Positions 23,188-33,085 of a stretch of 37,927 nt of DNA are shown piece by piece. The notes beneath the pieces were generated by a model, which made no database searches, was not told the origin of the DNA, and was given only the letters and a program-made list of their open reading frames with translations. A program made the position numbers and the translations under genes. Each line of letters begins with the position of its first letter. Position 1 is the stretch's first letter. This DNA comes from an uncultured Erysipelotrichaceae bacterium. Lineage in GTDB: Bacteria; Bacillota_I; Bacilli_A; RF39; UBA660. Where the stretch lies: positions 1-37,927 of the forward strand of contig CACZFH010000016.1 of NCBI GenBank assembly GCA_902780395.1. Direction: 5' to 3'.

Positions 23188-26100
23188 TTATTTTTTCTTA
23201 ACGTTTGTAACTAAATCATCTAAATTTTGATTATTATCCCTATTATCTTTACTTGTTAATGCTAAATAATCAGATATACTTTGAATTCTAGCATCCACAT
23301 CATCACTAGGATTAGATAAAGACATTATTTTTTTAAGATTAACATTTGCTTCTTCATTATTCTTATTAATAACATTACTTAATAAATCAACTAAATTAGC
23401 ATTTAATTCTATTGCAACTCTTTCTGATTGAATACCTTTTGATATTATATTCTCTGTTAAAATCAAAGGAATAATAGCTGATCTTGATAATTCCAAAGAC
23501 AAAATAGTATTATGATGATTATTAATTTCGTTATTAACAACCGTATATTGTTCCATCAAAACATAAAGTGTTTTTTCAATATTCTCAATTTTACTTGAAA
23601 TCATATGTTCAATTAGTTTTCTCTTCATATTTTGACATGTTCCAATAATATTGTCAGAATCTTCAACTAAAGGTTCAGATAACAACTGAGCTTCATAATC
23701 CTTTAAATAATCACGTAATTCTACATTTTTTCTGATACATTCCTCAATATATTTTTGTATAAAGAAATAATGATCTAATTCCTTAGCAAGTACTTCGATT
23801 TGAGTATTTACATTAGTTGAAACTTCATTTAGCACATCATAGTTTATTTCTTTCTTTACTGGTTCATCAACTCCGAATAGTAAATCCATAAAACTACTTT
23901 CCTTCTTCTCCTTCGTTTGAACTTGTTTTAGAAGAGTATTAATCTCACTAATAGAATCATCAATAACAGAAGAAGTAGTTAAAACTTGAACCTCTTTATT
24001 AATATAATTAGTATATTTAGCAATATTATTACCATAACTTGAAATACTACTAGCCTCCAAAGATTTAGGTTCTTCTATTACTTCTCCAACTAAAGCCTCA
24101 TATCCTTCTTCAGGTGAAATATCTCTTTCTTTGTTTTCTTTTATTTCTTGAACTAAATATTCATATTTACTACCTCTTAATTCTGTAATTACTTCAAGTA
24201 ATTGTGACTTATTAGGAACATCAGATAATAAAGCTGATAATAACATTTCTTGGCCTATATGACCATTAACATAATTAATATATTTTTCAAATTCAACAAT
24301 TTTATCATCAGACATTTCCATGTCATCTATTATATCTAATAAATTATTAGGTAATCCTACTATAGAAATAATACTATCTAAATCAACTCCATTATGTTGG
24401 AAAAATCTTATTGAATCATCATTATTCTTAAAGAATGATAGTAAAAGCGCCAATTCTCTAACATCATCTTCTGTTTCCAATAAATTATATTTATCTTTAT
24501 CATCAATAATAGCATCATATATTTTTACTGCTGTTTTAATAATTACTTGGGCATTAAAAGTACAATAATTATAAAGTATTTTATTACCATCATATTCTTT
24601 AAATCTTTTCTCAATATCCATAAAGTAGGTACAATCTTTATGAGAATAATGATCTATAACCTTTCTTAACATTATAGAATTAACAAGTTTTGGATTAAAA
24701 GCATTAGCAAAAATTGAATAAACAGAAATTTTTTCATCTTCTCTATCAAAAATATAAGGTCTCAAACGTGTATTAATCAAATCAATATCAAACGGTCTTT
24801 CCTCATAGCTCAAGTTAACAATATTAAATCCACCTAATATATTATCTCTATATAATCCCATAGATTCTAAATAATCATTTAATTTACTTTTATATCTAGA
24901 AGCACCAAGAATAATAGCTAATTGTTCATGATCAACCTCAGATAAATTATGATCTTTTAACAACTCAAAATAACTGCATACAACCTTCAAATAATTGTAA
25001 ACGTCAATAGGAACATTAGCAAATAATTTTTCCTCTAAATTCTTTTTTCTCATAGCATTCTTATTAGCAAAGTATTCATCGATTTGATCAGCATAATCCA
25101 TTTTAAGTTTATTATCACTAAGAGAATCAAATATATTTTTTACTAATGTTGACCCTAATCTACTTTGAACAGTAAAATTACTTACTATATCATTAACTGT
25201 TAAATTTCTTTTATCCTCTTCAGAAGAAAATCCTAAAGTCAATATTTTATCATATTTTAATAATAAATGCTCATTTACTACACAACTCTTAACTTCTTCA
25301 TTAAATACATCTAACTTAGGAAGATTCATTAATTCTAATACCTTTTCAAGAGTAATTCCTTGTTCAGTAAAGAAATCATTATATTTTTTATGAAGTTGCA
25401 TATTTGCTATAAACATAGCTAAAGCCATTTGATCTATCTTAGACCTAACATACATATTATTAAGACTTTCATTTTTCTCCTCTAAATAAGAATAATAACG
25501 TGCCACTTCTTTTAAATATTTTATAACTTCAGGTGATAAATACTTATAAAATGTTTCTATAGTGCTTTCTTTTCCATTTAATAAATATCTATTTTCAATT
25601 ATTTTATTTAAATCATCAGATAACTCTCTATTAGTAACACCACATTTTCCTAAAATTTCTTTAATAAAATAATTATTACCATCAAGACCATTAGTTACTA
25701 CATATTTTAATGCTTCTGCAACATATACCCTATTTTCAGTTTTTATTTTTCCTAATAGTTCTTTATAATATCTATTTATTATTAAAATAGAATCTATTTC
25801 AGATAACTTTGCTTCATCAATAACTACATTAATATTTTTCTCTAATTCATTTTTTGTTAATCCAATTTTATTAAAAGAGTCAATAATCTGGGCTTTATCT
25901 GAAGAAAACTCATCATTAGAAACATCATTATAATAATAAATAGCTAACAACAATGAAAGATGTAAATTTTGTTCTTCATTAAAAAAAACATTTTCAGCAG
26001 AATTCTCTCTTAGATAATAAAACAATTTACCAGCCATATCAAAATAATTAATAGTAGAAATAGGAAAAAAAGATAGAAGAGTTTTTCTTAATTCATTTTT

Positions 26101-26559
26101 CGAATCTTCTTTTTTTAGGCCACCACGCTCCCTAATTTTACTAATAAAATAATCTTTGCTGGTACTAACTGCTCTAAAAACAGAAGTACAAACATTAATA
26201 TCATAAATTTTTAAAATAATATCTTCAGGTTTTAATACCTTTAATTCTTCACTATAATCAGGCAAAAAATAACTCGCATACTTTCTAAACATCGATTCTC
26301 GAGCAGAATCAGAACCTGGTTTATCAGATAATTTATATGTATCTTTGAAACCTATAGAAGTTAAATAATTTCCATTAGATTTTTCTGATTTCAAATAAGC
26401 CTTTAAAGCATAATAAAAGATTCTATCATCATTCCATAATTTATAATCATTAATAAATACATTCTCATCATTAACCAAATAATCTAAAAACCATCTAACA
26501 TAGCTACTAGTTTCTTTTGGCACTATCCCCATATACCTATTATAATCAACACTGACCAT
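23188..26559 (-). CDS. 1123-residue helical repeat protein with TelA-like C-terminal region
   Basis: No membrane segment or signal peptide is seen. Residues about 200-830 contain at least five repeats of roughly 45-55 residues with the pattern (L/A)LLL/LA(x)...(kyn/ikd)FF/IL-x-x-x-G-(I/V/L)-(T/D)-x-x-x-(L/I)-x-x-x-(L/I/M) (examples: FNKIGLTKNELEKNI, FTEQGITLEKVLELMNLP, FFQHNGVDLDSIISIVGLP), reminiscent of Clp N-domain helical repeats. Residues about 845-1085 align in my memory with the TelA/YaaN toxic-anion resistance family: FMDLLFG, a long coiled helix, then EKTLYVLMEQYTVVNNEI and IISKGIQSERVAIELN, where TelA has the corresponding Q-x-x-I-Q motif. Both assignments are inference. ATG at 26559 follows GAGGTG; promoter at 26587-26615. 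Confidence 0.75.
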   Translation of the reverse strand: MVSVDYNRYMGIVPKETSSYVRWFLDYLVNDENVFINDYKLWNDDRIFYYALKAYLKSEKSNGNYLTSIGFKDTYKLSDKPGSDSARESMFRKYASYFLPDYSEELKVLKPEDIILKIYDINVCTSVFRAVSTSKDYFISKIRERGGLKKEDSKNELRKTLLSFFPISTINYFDMAGKLFYYLRENSAENVFFNEEQNLHLSLLLAIYYYNDVSNDEFSSDKAQIIDSFNKIGLTKNELEKNINVVIDEAKLSEIDSILIINRYYKELLGKIKTENRVYVAEALKYVVTNGLDGNNYFIKEILGKCGVTNRELSDDLNKIIENRYLLNGKESTIETFYKYLSPEVIKYLKEVARYYSYLEEKNESLNNMYVRSKIDQMALAMFIANMQLHKKYNDFFTEQGITLEKVLELMNLPKLDVFNEEVKSCVVNEHLLLKYDKILTLGFSSEEDKRNLTVNDIVSNFTVQSRLGSTLVKNIFDSLSDNKLKMDYADQIDEYFANKNAMRKKNLEEKLFANVPIDVYNYLKVVCSYFELLKDHNLSEVDHEQLAIILGASRYKSKLNDYLESMGLYRDNILGGFNIVNLSYEERPFDIDLINTRLRPYIFDREDEKISVYSIFANAFNPKLVNSIMLRKVIDHYSHKDCTYFMDIEKRFKEYDGNKILYNYCTFNAQVIIKTAVKIYDAIIDDKDKYNLLETEDDVRELALLLSFFKNNDDSIRFFQHNGVDLDSIISIVGLPNNLLDIIDDMEMSDDKIVEFEKYINYVNGHIGQEMLLSALLSDVPNKSQLLEVITELRGSKYEYLVQEIKENKERDISPEEGYEALVGEVIEEPKSLEASSISSYGNNIAKYTNYINKEVQVLTTSSVIDDSISEINTLLKQVQTKEKKESSFMDLLFGVDEPVKKEINYDVLNEVSTNVNTQIEVLAKELDHYFFIQKYIEECIRKNVELRDYLKDYEAQLLSEPLVEDSDNIIGTCQNMKRKLIEHMISSKIENIEKTLYVLMEQYTVVNNEINNHHNTILSLELSRSAIIPLILTENIISKGIQSERVAIELNANLVDLLSNVINKNNEEANVNLKKIMSLSNPSDDVDARIQSISDYLALTSKDNRDNNQNLDDLVTNVKKK

Positions 26560-26586
26560 AATCTTACACCTCTTCATTAGTGCTAT

Positions 26587-26615
26587 ATTATATCATATTT
26601 AATTAAATAAAACAA
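26587..26615 (-). promoter_or_regulatory. Promoter of the TelA-like/CFI-box operon
   Basis: TTGTTT (26610-26615), 17-base spacer, perfect TATAAT (26587-26592) preceded by TGA, an extended -10. The enolase terminator lies just upstream. Confidence 0.75.
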
Positions 26616-26639
26616 GTAATTAATAATTGATAATGAAAT

Positions 26640-26681
26640 AAAAAAGACATTATATTATCTTTAAGTGATAATTAATGTCTT
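26640..26681 (-). terminator. Terminator of eno
   Basis: A 14-bp stem (AGACATTA with TAATGTCT, then ATTATC with GATAAT) broken by one bulged base and closed by a 7-base loop, followed by a T tract on the minus strand. Confidence 0.85.
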
Positions 26682-26702
26682 ATTATAACATTTATAGTAA
26701 TA

Positions 26703-27938
<1,236 letters not shown>

Positions 27939-27955
27939 TCATCCTTTCTAAATAA

Positions 27956-27964
27956 ATTATAACA
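27956..27964 (-). promoter_or_regulatory. Extended -10 promoter of eno
   Basis: TGT-TATAAT (TATAAT at 27956-27961). No strong -35. It is embedded right after the murD terminator. Confidence 0.6.
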
Positions 27965-27969
27965 CAAAC

Positions 27970-27998
27970 TAAAAAGAAAATAATCAAGAATTATTTTC
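27970..27998 (-). terminator. Terminator of the murL-murD unit
   Basis: 9-bp stem GAAAATAAT/ATTATTTTC with a 5-base loop overlaps the murD stop and is followed by TTTTT on the minus strand. Confidence 0.75.
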
Positions 27999-29339
27999 CT
28001 TTACTAAGTTTTGAAAATGATTTCCTCTCTCTTCAAAATTTTTATAAAAACCATAACTAGCAGCAGCTGGAGATAATAAACAAATTTTACCTTTTTCAGT
28101 TACCTCTTTAGCAATTTTAACAGCTTCTACCATATCCTTGACACTAACAACATTTTTATCAGTTCCTACCTCATCAAATAAAGAATGAATTCTTTTATTT
28201 GTATCTGGTAACAACAAAATATTCCTAACACTAGAAGTAACTAAAAAATCAACTAAGTCTTGATAATCTAAACCTCTATCCATTCCACCAATAATAATAG
28301 TATCAACCACCTCTAAAGATTGAACAGCATATATAACTGAAGGAATAGAAGTCGCTATACTATCATCATAATATGTAATATCTTGATAAGTACCAACATT
28401 TTCCATACGATGAGGAAGTCCATTAAAACTAGCAATAGCTTTAATACCTTCATCAATATCTAATCCTAAAATAAATGTTATCGTTAAACATACTAAAATA
28501 TTAGATATATTATGTTCTCCCTTTAATTTTGTCTCAATTTTAGATCTAGGAATATGAATAGTATTAGATTTAAAAGAAATAATTAACTCTTCATCATTTA
28601 ACCAATAATAGTTAGGAGAAGACAAATCATTACGAACAATAATACTCATAGTATCATTATCCTTTAAATAAGGACTATTTCCCAATAAAGCAACATCTTC
28701 TCTACCTTGATGACGATAAATATTCTTTTTACTATCTATATAATGTTGCATAGATAAATAATGATCTAAATGTTCCTCATAAATATTTAATAAAACCGCA
28801 ATATTAGGAGAATATCTCATAAACTCCAACTGATGACAACCTAATTCCATAACACAGATAGTATCTTCTTCAATTTCATCAATAGTATCAAAAACAGGTA
28901 TTCCAATATTACCCATTAAAATAGCTTTTTTCCCTATTGTCTTCAAAATATGATATAGCAAAGAAGTCGTAGTAGATTTACCTTTTGTTCCTGTAATACC
29001 AATCGTTTTAGCCTCACAAAAATGGACAAACAAATCAGTTTGACAAGTAATTCTTTTTTGAATTTCAGGTGGTAAATAATCTTTAATAATAACCCCAGGT
29101 CCTTTAATAATAACATCATATTGACTACAAGCATCTAAATAATTATCACCAATATGCAAAAAAACATTCGTATCAAATAATACTTTTTCACAAGTTATTT
29201 CATTCATATCAGCAATTCCAATAGGAAGAGTAGCATCCATACTTCTAATAAAATCATACGTAGATTTTCCTTCTTTTCCAAAACCAAGTATTAAGATTTT
29301 ACCCTTTTTTGTCAAATACTCAAATATTTTATCTTTCAA
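27984..29339 (-). CDS. MurD-type ligase, probably L-glutamate-adding MurD2
   Basis: A three-domain Mur ligase (451 residues): N-terminal UDP-binding Rossmann fold (ILGFGKEGKSTYDFIR), ATP-binding domain with GITGTKGKSTTTSLL, and the ligase C-domain (GLPHRMENVG, YYDDSIATSIPSVIYAVQSL, SPAAASYGFYKNFEERGNHF). MurD normally adds D-Glu to UDP-MurNAc-L-Ala. Here it overlaps by 11 bases a MurL-like epimerase gene, and MurD2-type ligases that work with MurL add L-Glu instead; the P-loop GTKGKST with Lys for the usual Asn fits this clade in my memory. Substrate choice is inference. The frame opens at TTG 29351; TTG 29339 follows GGTGAT at five bases, exactly the layout used by murL, and is preferred. 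Confidence 0.85.
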   Translation of the reverse strand: MKDKIFEYLTKKGKILILGFGKEGKSTYDFIRSMDATLPIGIADMNEITCEKVLFDTNVFLHIGDNYLDACSQYDVIIKGPGVIIKDYLPPEIQKRITCQTDLFVHFCEAKTIGITGTKGKSTTTSLLYHILKTIGKKAILMGNIGIPVFDTIDEIEEDTICVMELGCHQLEFMRYSPNIAVLLNIYEEHLDHYLSMQHYIDSKKNIYRHQGREDVALLGNSPYLKDNDTMSIIVRNDLSSPNYYWLNDEELIISFKSNTIHIPRSKIETKLKGEHNISNILVCLTITFILGLDIDEGIKAIASFNGLPHRMENVGTYQDITYYDDSIATSIPSVIYAVQSLEVVDTIIIGGMDRGLDYQDLVDFLVTSSVRNILLLPDTNKRIHSLFDEVGTDKNVVSVKDMVEAVKIAKEVTEKGKICLLSPAAASYGFYKNFEERGNHFQNLVKENNS

Positions 29340-30693
29340 TTTTATCACCAAACTTTTTCAAATAATCATCTGGAATAGAATTCTCACTATTCCAATATTT
29401 AGCTACAATATTTTTATCAATCATCATACCACAATATTTATCTTTATATAATTGAAGTAGATATGGATAATTTTTCTTATTTCGTAAAGCTTCTTGTAAA
29501 GCAAAATTAATTTCTAATCTAGTTCCTACACATTCAAAAGGCTTTAACCGATCAGGAAGAATTAAATCCAAGAAAACAGATTCTAATGAACTATCGTTTA
29601 ACATATCATTTTCAAAAACCAATCTTAGTTCTTCATCACTTAAATAAGGATATAACATAATATAAACATATAAACACTTACTACAATGATTACACCATAT
29701 ATTCTGTTTTGTACCTCGATTACAACTTCTAAAAACACTCAAATATTCTTTATGTTTTAAAAACTCTTGAACTATTTGATATTCATTCCATCCTCTTAAT
29801 AAACTAAAATAATGAATATTTGGATTCAAATATTTATGTGAATAATCCTGAAAATCTTTTTCATATTCATAACTCTTAGAATATTGATGATTAATATTAA
29901 GTCCCTCATAATTACCTTCATTAGCACTAGCTTCATTAGATAATACAATATATTTCTTACCATTTAAATAAGCTAAAATAAAGCTAGCAATACTAATACA
30001 AGCAGAAATTGGAATATGACCATTTAAGAATCCTTGTTTATTCAATTCCAATAATTGCAAATCCAATTCATTTTTGAAAACTACAATATCTGAATCATCA
30101 TAACCCCCAGTATAAATAGATTGATATCCTGCTTCATTTTTAGGATAAAGATTTCTCTCTAGCATAAATAATTTATTATCATTTTTATAATCTTTTAAAA
30201 GTTCCATTGAAACAATAGAATCTTTTCCTCCACCAATTGGAATTAAATTACCTGAAAACAAAGAAGAAAAAATAGGAAGAGCGTATTCTTTATCACTTTC
30301 CACAACAATATCTAAAAAGTGATCATAATCAATATCTATATTATTTTTATAAAAATACTCCCCTAGTCCATTATATAAAACCTTTTTAAAAAAAGAACAC
30401 TGTTCCTCATTAATAGCCATAGGTCTAATTCTTAATACAGGAGAACAAGTTAATTTATAATAACTCATCAAATCAAATAAACCATATTGAAAGAATAAAT
30501 AATTTAAGTAATCAGAATCAATATTATCATTTGAAATATCATCTTTTAAAATTGTTATTTTAGGTTTAAAAATCAAATTATTAATTTGAAAATCATATGT
30601 AACAACATATTTAGAGTCATCTTCAAAAACAGTAAAATCATTATAAACAAACTCAGGATACTCATGTCTAAACTTTATAAATGAATCATTCAT
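29329..30693 (-). CDS. murL: MurL-like UDP-MurNAc-L-Ala-L-Glu epimerase
   Basis: MurL epimerises the terminal L-Glu of UDP-MurNAc-L-Ala-L-Glu to D-Glu in an ATP-dependent reaction, bypassing free D-glutamate from a MurI racemase. The 454-residue protein has a PP-loop-like ATP motif PIGGGKDSIVSMELL (about 152-166), SNEASANEGN (about 252-261), GWNEYQIVQEF, and a Cys cluster IWCNHCSKCLYVYIMLYPYL (Cys about 334, 337, 340) typical of MurL. Its direct overlap with a Mur ligase gene matches the known MurD2-MurL partnership. ATG at 30693 follows AGGTGAT at five bases; the GTG at 30702 overlaps the site itself. The name rests on motif memory and context. Confidence 0.8.
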   Translation of the reverse strand: MNDSFIKFRHEYPEFVYNDFTVFEDDSKYVVTYDFQINNLIFKPKITILKDDISNDNIDSDYLNYLFFQYGLFDLMSYYKLTCSPVLRIRPMAINEEQCSFFKKVLYNGLGEYFYKNNIDIDYDHFLDIVVESDKEYALPIFSSLFSGNLIPIGGGKDSIVSMELLKDYKNDNKLFMLERNLYPKNEAGYQSIYTGGYDDSDIVVFKNELDLQLLELNKQGFLNGHIPISACISIASFILAYLNGKKYIVLSNEASANEGNYEGLNINHQYSKSYEYEKDFQDYSHKYLNPNIHYFSLLRGWNEYQIVQEFLKHKEYLSVFRSCNRGTKQNIWCNHCSKCLYVYIMLYPYLSDEELRLVFENDMLNDSSLESVFLDLILPDRLKPFECVGTRLEINFALQEALRNKKNYPYLLQLYKDKYCGMMIDKNIVAKYWNSENSIPDDYLKKFGDKIER

Positions 30694-30803
30694 TTTTATC
30701 ACCTAATATAATTGTATCATATCTAAGCATGAAAAATAACAAAAAATGGTTCTATCCAAAACATAAATATTATTAAAAAAAGATTCTAATATAATGATTT
30801 TTT

Positions 30804-30812
30804 TGATATAAT
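30804..30812 (+). promoter_or_regulatory. Extended -10 promoter of the sugar transferase gene
   Basis: TGA-TATAAT (TATAAT at 30807-30812), 25 bases before the ATG. The 30703-30836 gap is divergent: murL begins leftward, this gene rightward. Confidence 0.65.
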
Positions 30813-30836
30813 ATATACTTATTAAAGGAGATAACT

Positions 30837-31565
30837 ATGAATATTATACCTAAAACAATTCATTATTGTTGGTTTGGGCAAAATGAAATGCCAATAAAAT
30901 TACTGAAATATGTAGAAGGCTGGAAGAAATCTTTACCAGATTATGAATTTATCTTATGGAATGAAGATAATTATAATATTCAAAAAAATGATTATGTAAA
31001 AGAAGCCTATAACAATAAAAAATGGGCATTTGTAAGTGATTATGCAAGGTTAGACGTACTTAACCAACTTGGAGGAATATATCTTGATACAGATGTAGAA
31101 ATGCTTAATAGTTTTGATTCATTATTAATTAATGAAGCCTTTATAGGTTTTGAGTCCAGATATAAAGTTGGTAGCGCTGTAATAGGAAGTACCAAACAAA
31201 ACCCATGGCTTGATTGTTTACTAGACATGTACCAAAATAAACATTTTATAAGCCAAAATGGTAAAATAGATACAACCCCAAACACAGACATAATAACTAG
31301 ACAAATGATAAATAAATATAATTTAAAATCAAATAATCGTCTACAGTATCTAGACTCTGTTACAGTATATCCAAGAGATTATTTTTATCCAGAACACTTA
31401 ATAACTCATAAACTTACTTTAACGAATAATTCAATTTGTATCCATCATTGGGAGAACTCTTGGGGAAATAATACTAACCGAATTAGAGAAAAACTAAAAA
31501 AAACAATATACTTTTTCCTAGGGGAAACAATCACAGAAGAAACATTTAAACTTATAAAAAAATAA
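30837..31565 (+). CDS. DXD sugar glycosyltransferase (OCH1/capsule type)
   Basis: A GT32-like glycosyltransferase of 242 residues. It starts IPKTIHYCWFGQNEMP, the common start of Gly_transf_sug proteins, and has WAFVSDYARLDVLNQLGGIYLDTDVEML with the sugar-nucleotide and Mn-binding DTD (84-86), then AFIGFES and a late conserved HHWENSW. Enzymes of this type add sugars to capsule, teichoic acid or O-glycan chains. The acceptor cannot be told. AAAGGAG lies six bases upstream of ATG 30837. It is one of only two plus-strand genes and ends at its own terminator at 31634, so it is not co-transcribed with the FemAB gene. Confidence 0.85.
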   Translation: MNIIPKTIHYCWFGQNEMPIKLLKYVEGWKKSLPDYEFILWNEDNYNIQKNDYVKEAYNNKKWAFVSDYARLDVLNQLGGIYLDTDVEMLNSFDSLLINEAFIGFESRYKVGSAVIGSTKQNPWLDCLLDMYQNKHFISQNGKIDTTPNTDIITRQMINKYNLKSNNRLQYLDSVTVYPRDYFYPEHLITHKLTLTNNSICIHHWENSWGNNTNRIREKLKKTIYFFLGETITEETFKLIKK

Positions 31566-31633
31566 AAAAAATATTATAATAAATAGACAAACGAATAAAT
31601 TTTCAGTAAAATATAAAACTAACAAAACAAAAA

Positions 31634-31662
31634 GAAACGGATAAAAAATAATCCGTTTTTTA
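31634..31662 (+). terminator. Terminator of the sugar transferase gene
   Basis: 6-bp stem ACGGAT/ATCCGT with an 8-base loop followed by T6 on the plus strand. Confidence 0.75.
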
Positions 31663-31687
31663 TATAAAAAAAGAAATCCATAAATTA

Positions 31688-31717
31688 TTGTAAGAAAAGA
31701 CTAGTATATGATATAAT
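31688..31717 (+). promoter_or_regulatory. Promoter of the FemAB gene
   Basis: TTGTAA (31688-31693), 18-base spacer, perfect TATAAT (31712-31717) preceded by TGA. Confidence 0.7.
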
Positions 31718-31746
31718 ATATAAAGAGAAGATAGGAAGTGGGCAAA

Positions 31747-33000
31747 ATGAAAGTTGTAAAATTAAGCGCTGCTCAATTTGATAAATTTGCATCAACACAT
31801 AGATATCGAAACTATTATCAAACTTCAATGTATGCAAATGTAATGGTTAAATTTGGCTACCAAGCCCAATTCCTAGGAATAGTAGATGATAATAATAAAT
31901 TACTAGGAGCAACCTTAATCATTTATAAAGATGTATTTTTAGGAAATAAAATTGCCTATGCTCCAAGAGGATTTTTATTTGACTATGAAGATGTTAATTC
32001 TATAAAAGAATTAGTAGATAAACTAAAAAAGGTTCTAGGAAAACAAGGATTTATGGCTCTAAGAATTGATCCATCAATCCCACTTTCTATAAGAGATTCC
32101 GACGGAAGTATTATGAATTTAAATAACAAAGGAAATACAATAATAGATAATATTCAAAATGCAGGATTTAATTATAAAGGAAAAACATTATTTTTTGAAA
32201 CAGAAAAACCACGTTGGGAAACACTTGTCTTATTACAAAGAGATATAAGAGAAATCTTCGCTAAATTAGAAAAAAGAACAAGAAATAAAATAAGAAGAGC
32301 AATCAACAGTGGAATCGAAATCATAAAAGATGAGAATAATAATGTTAATAAACTATATAACTTTGTAGAAAAAAAAGAAAAAAAACCAATTGCCTATTAT
32401 CAAACCATCTGCAAAGTCTTTGGAAACAATGTAGATGTCTATTATGCAAAAATAAATACAGAAAAATTCTTAATTAATAGTAGAAGAAATTATGAAAAAG
32501 AAGTTGAGTATAATGATAGCTTAGCTAGCAGAGTACAAGATACAAGCTTAGATGAAAAAGAAAGAAATTCATATATTAATAAGAAAATGGAATCTGATAA
32601 ATTAATAACAACCTATAAAAACAATTTATTAAAAGCAACAGAACTATTAAAAAATAACCCAAAAGGGGTCATTATAGGTGGGGCATTAGTTATTAAATAT
32701 GATAATGCCGCTTATTTATTTACAGAAGGAATAGATGAAAGTTTTAATTACTTAAACTGCAATTACCTAATTAAATGGCAACTAATAACAGACTATAATG
32801 ATCAAGGATTAAAATATGTTAACTTTAATGGAATTGTTGGTGAATTTGAAAAACAAAACCCATATAGTGGTATTAATGAAGCTAAATTAGGTTTTAATTC
32901 AACAGTAACAGAATATATTGGAGAATTTGATATTATCTTAAACAACTTTACTTATAAATGGTATCAAAAAACAATTAAGAATAAAAACAAAAAACAATAA
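31747..33000 (+). CDS. FemAB-type peptidoglycan bridge aminoacyltransferase
   Basis: FemX/A/B proteins transfer amino acids from aminoacyl-tRNA to the lipid II stem peptide to build the cross-bridge. This 417-residue protein has the two GNAT-like halves: SMYANVMVKFGYQAQFLGIV...GATLIIYK...YAPRGFLFDY and RNKIRRAINSGIEI...GGALVIKYDNAAYLFTEG...YLIKWQLITDY...VNFNGIVGEF. Between them a charged helical insertion (about 225-300) corresponds to the coiled-coil arm of FemA that resembles seryl-tRNA synthetase. GTG at 31738 is in frame, but ATG at 31747 with AGGAAGTGGG before it is preferred. Which amino acid is added cannot be told. It lies between the sugar transferase and the tuf terminator on the opposite strand. 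Confidence 0.9.
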   Translation: MKVVKLSAAQFDKFASTHRYRNYYQTSMYANVMVKFGYQAQFLGIVDDNNKLLGATLIIYKDVFLGNKIAYAPRGFLFDYEDVNSIKELVDKLKKVLGKQGFMALRIDPSIPLSIRDSDGSIMNLNNKGNTIIDNIQNAGFNYKGKTLFFETEKPRWETLVLLQRDIREIFAKLEKRTRNKIRRAINSGIEIIKDENNNVNKLYNFVEKKEKKPIAYYQTICKVFGNNVDVYYAKINTEKFLINSRRNYEKEVEYNDSLASRVQDTSLDEKERNSYINKKMESDKLITTYKNNLLKATELLKNNPKGVIIGGALVIKYDNAAYLFTEGIDESFNYLNCNYLIKWQLITDYNDQGLKYVNFNGIVGEFEKQNPYSGINEAKLGFNSTVTEYIGEFDIILNNFTYKWYQKTIKNKNKKQ

Positions 33001-33002
33001 AA

Positions 33003-33028
33003 AGCAGGTCATGTAGACCTGTTTTTTT
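33003..33028 (+). terminator. Terminator of the FemAB gene
   Basis: CAGGTC/GACCTG stem, 5-base loop, T7 on plus, just after the stop codon. Confidence 0.85.
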
Positions 33029-33035
33029 ATGCTCT

Positions 33036-33077
33036 TAAAAAAAAGACTATTAACAAATATTCCTTTGTTAACAGTCT
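33036..33077 (-). terminator. Terminator of the str/tuf unit
   Basis: 14-bp stem (33044-33057 with 33064-33077, one mismatch), 6-base loop and T8 on the minus strand, right after the tuf stop. Convergent with the FemAB terminator. Confidence 0.9.
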
Positions 33078-33085
33078 AAAATTAA

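Noticed and set aside
28943..29134. Small Leu-rich minus-strand frame within murD
   Set aside because: Out-of-frame shadow of the ligase; no ribosome site.
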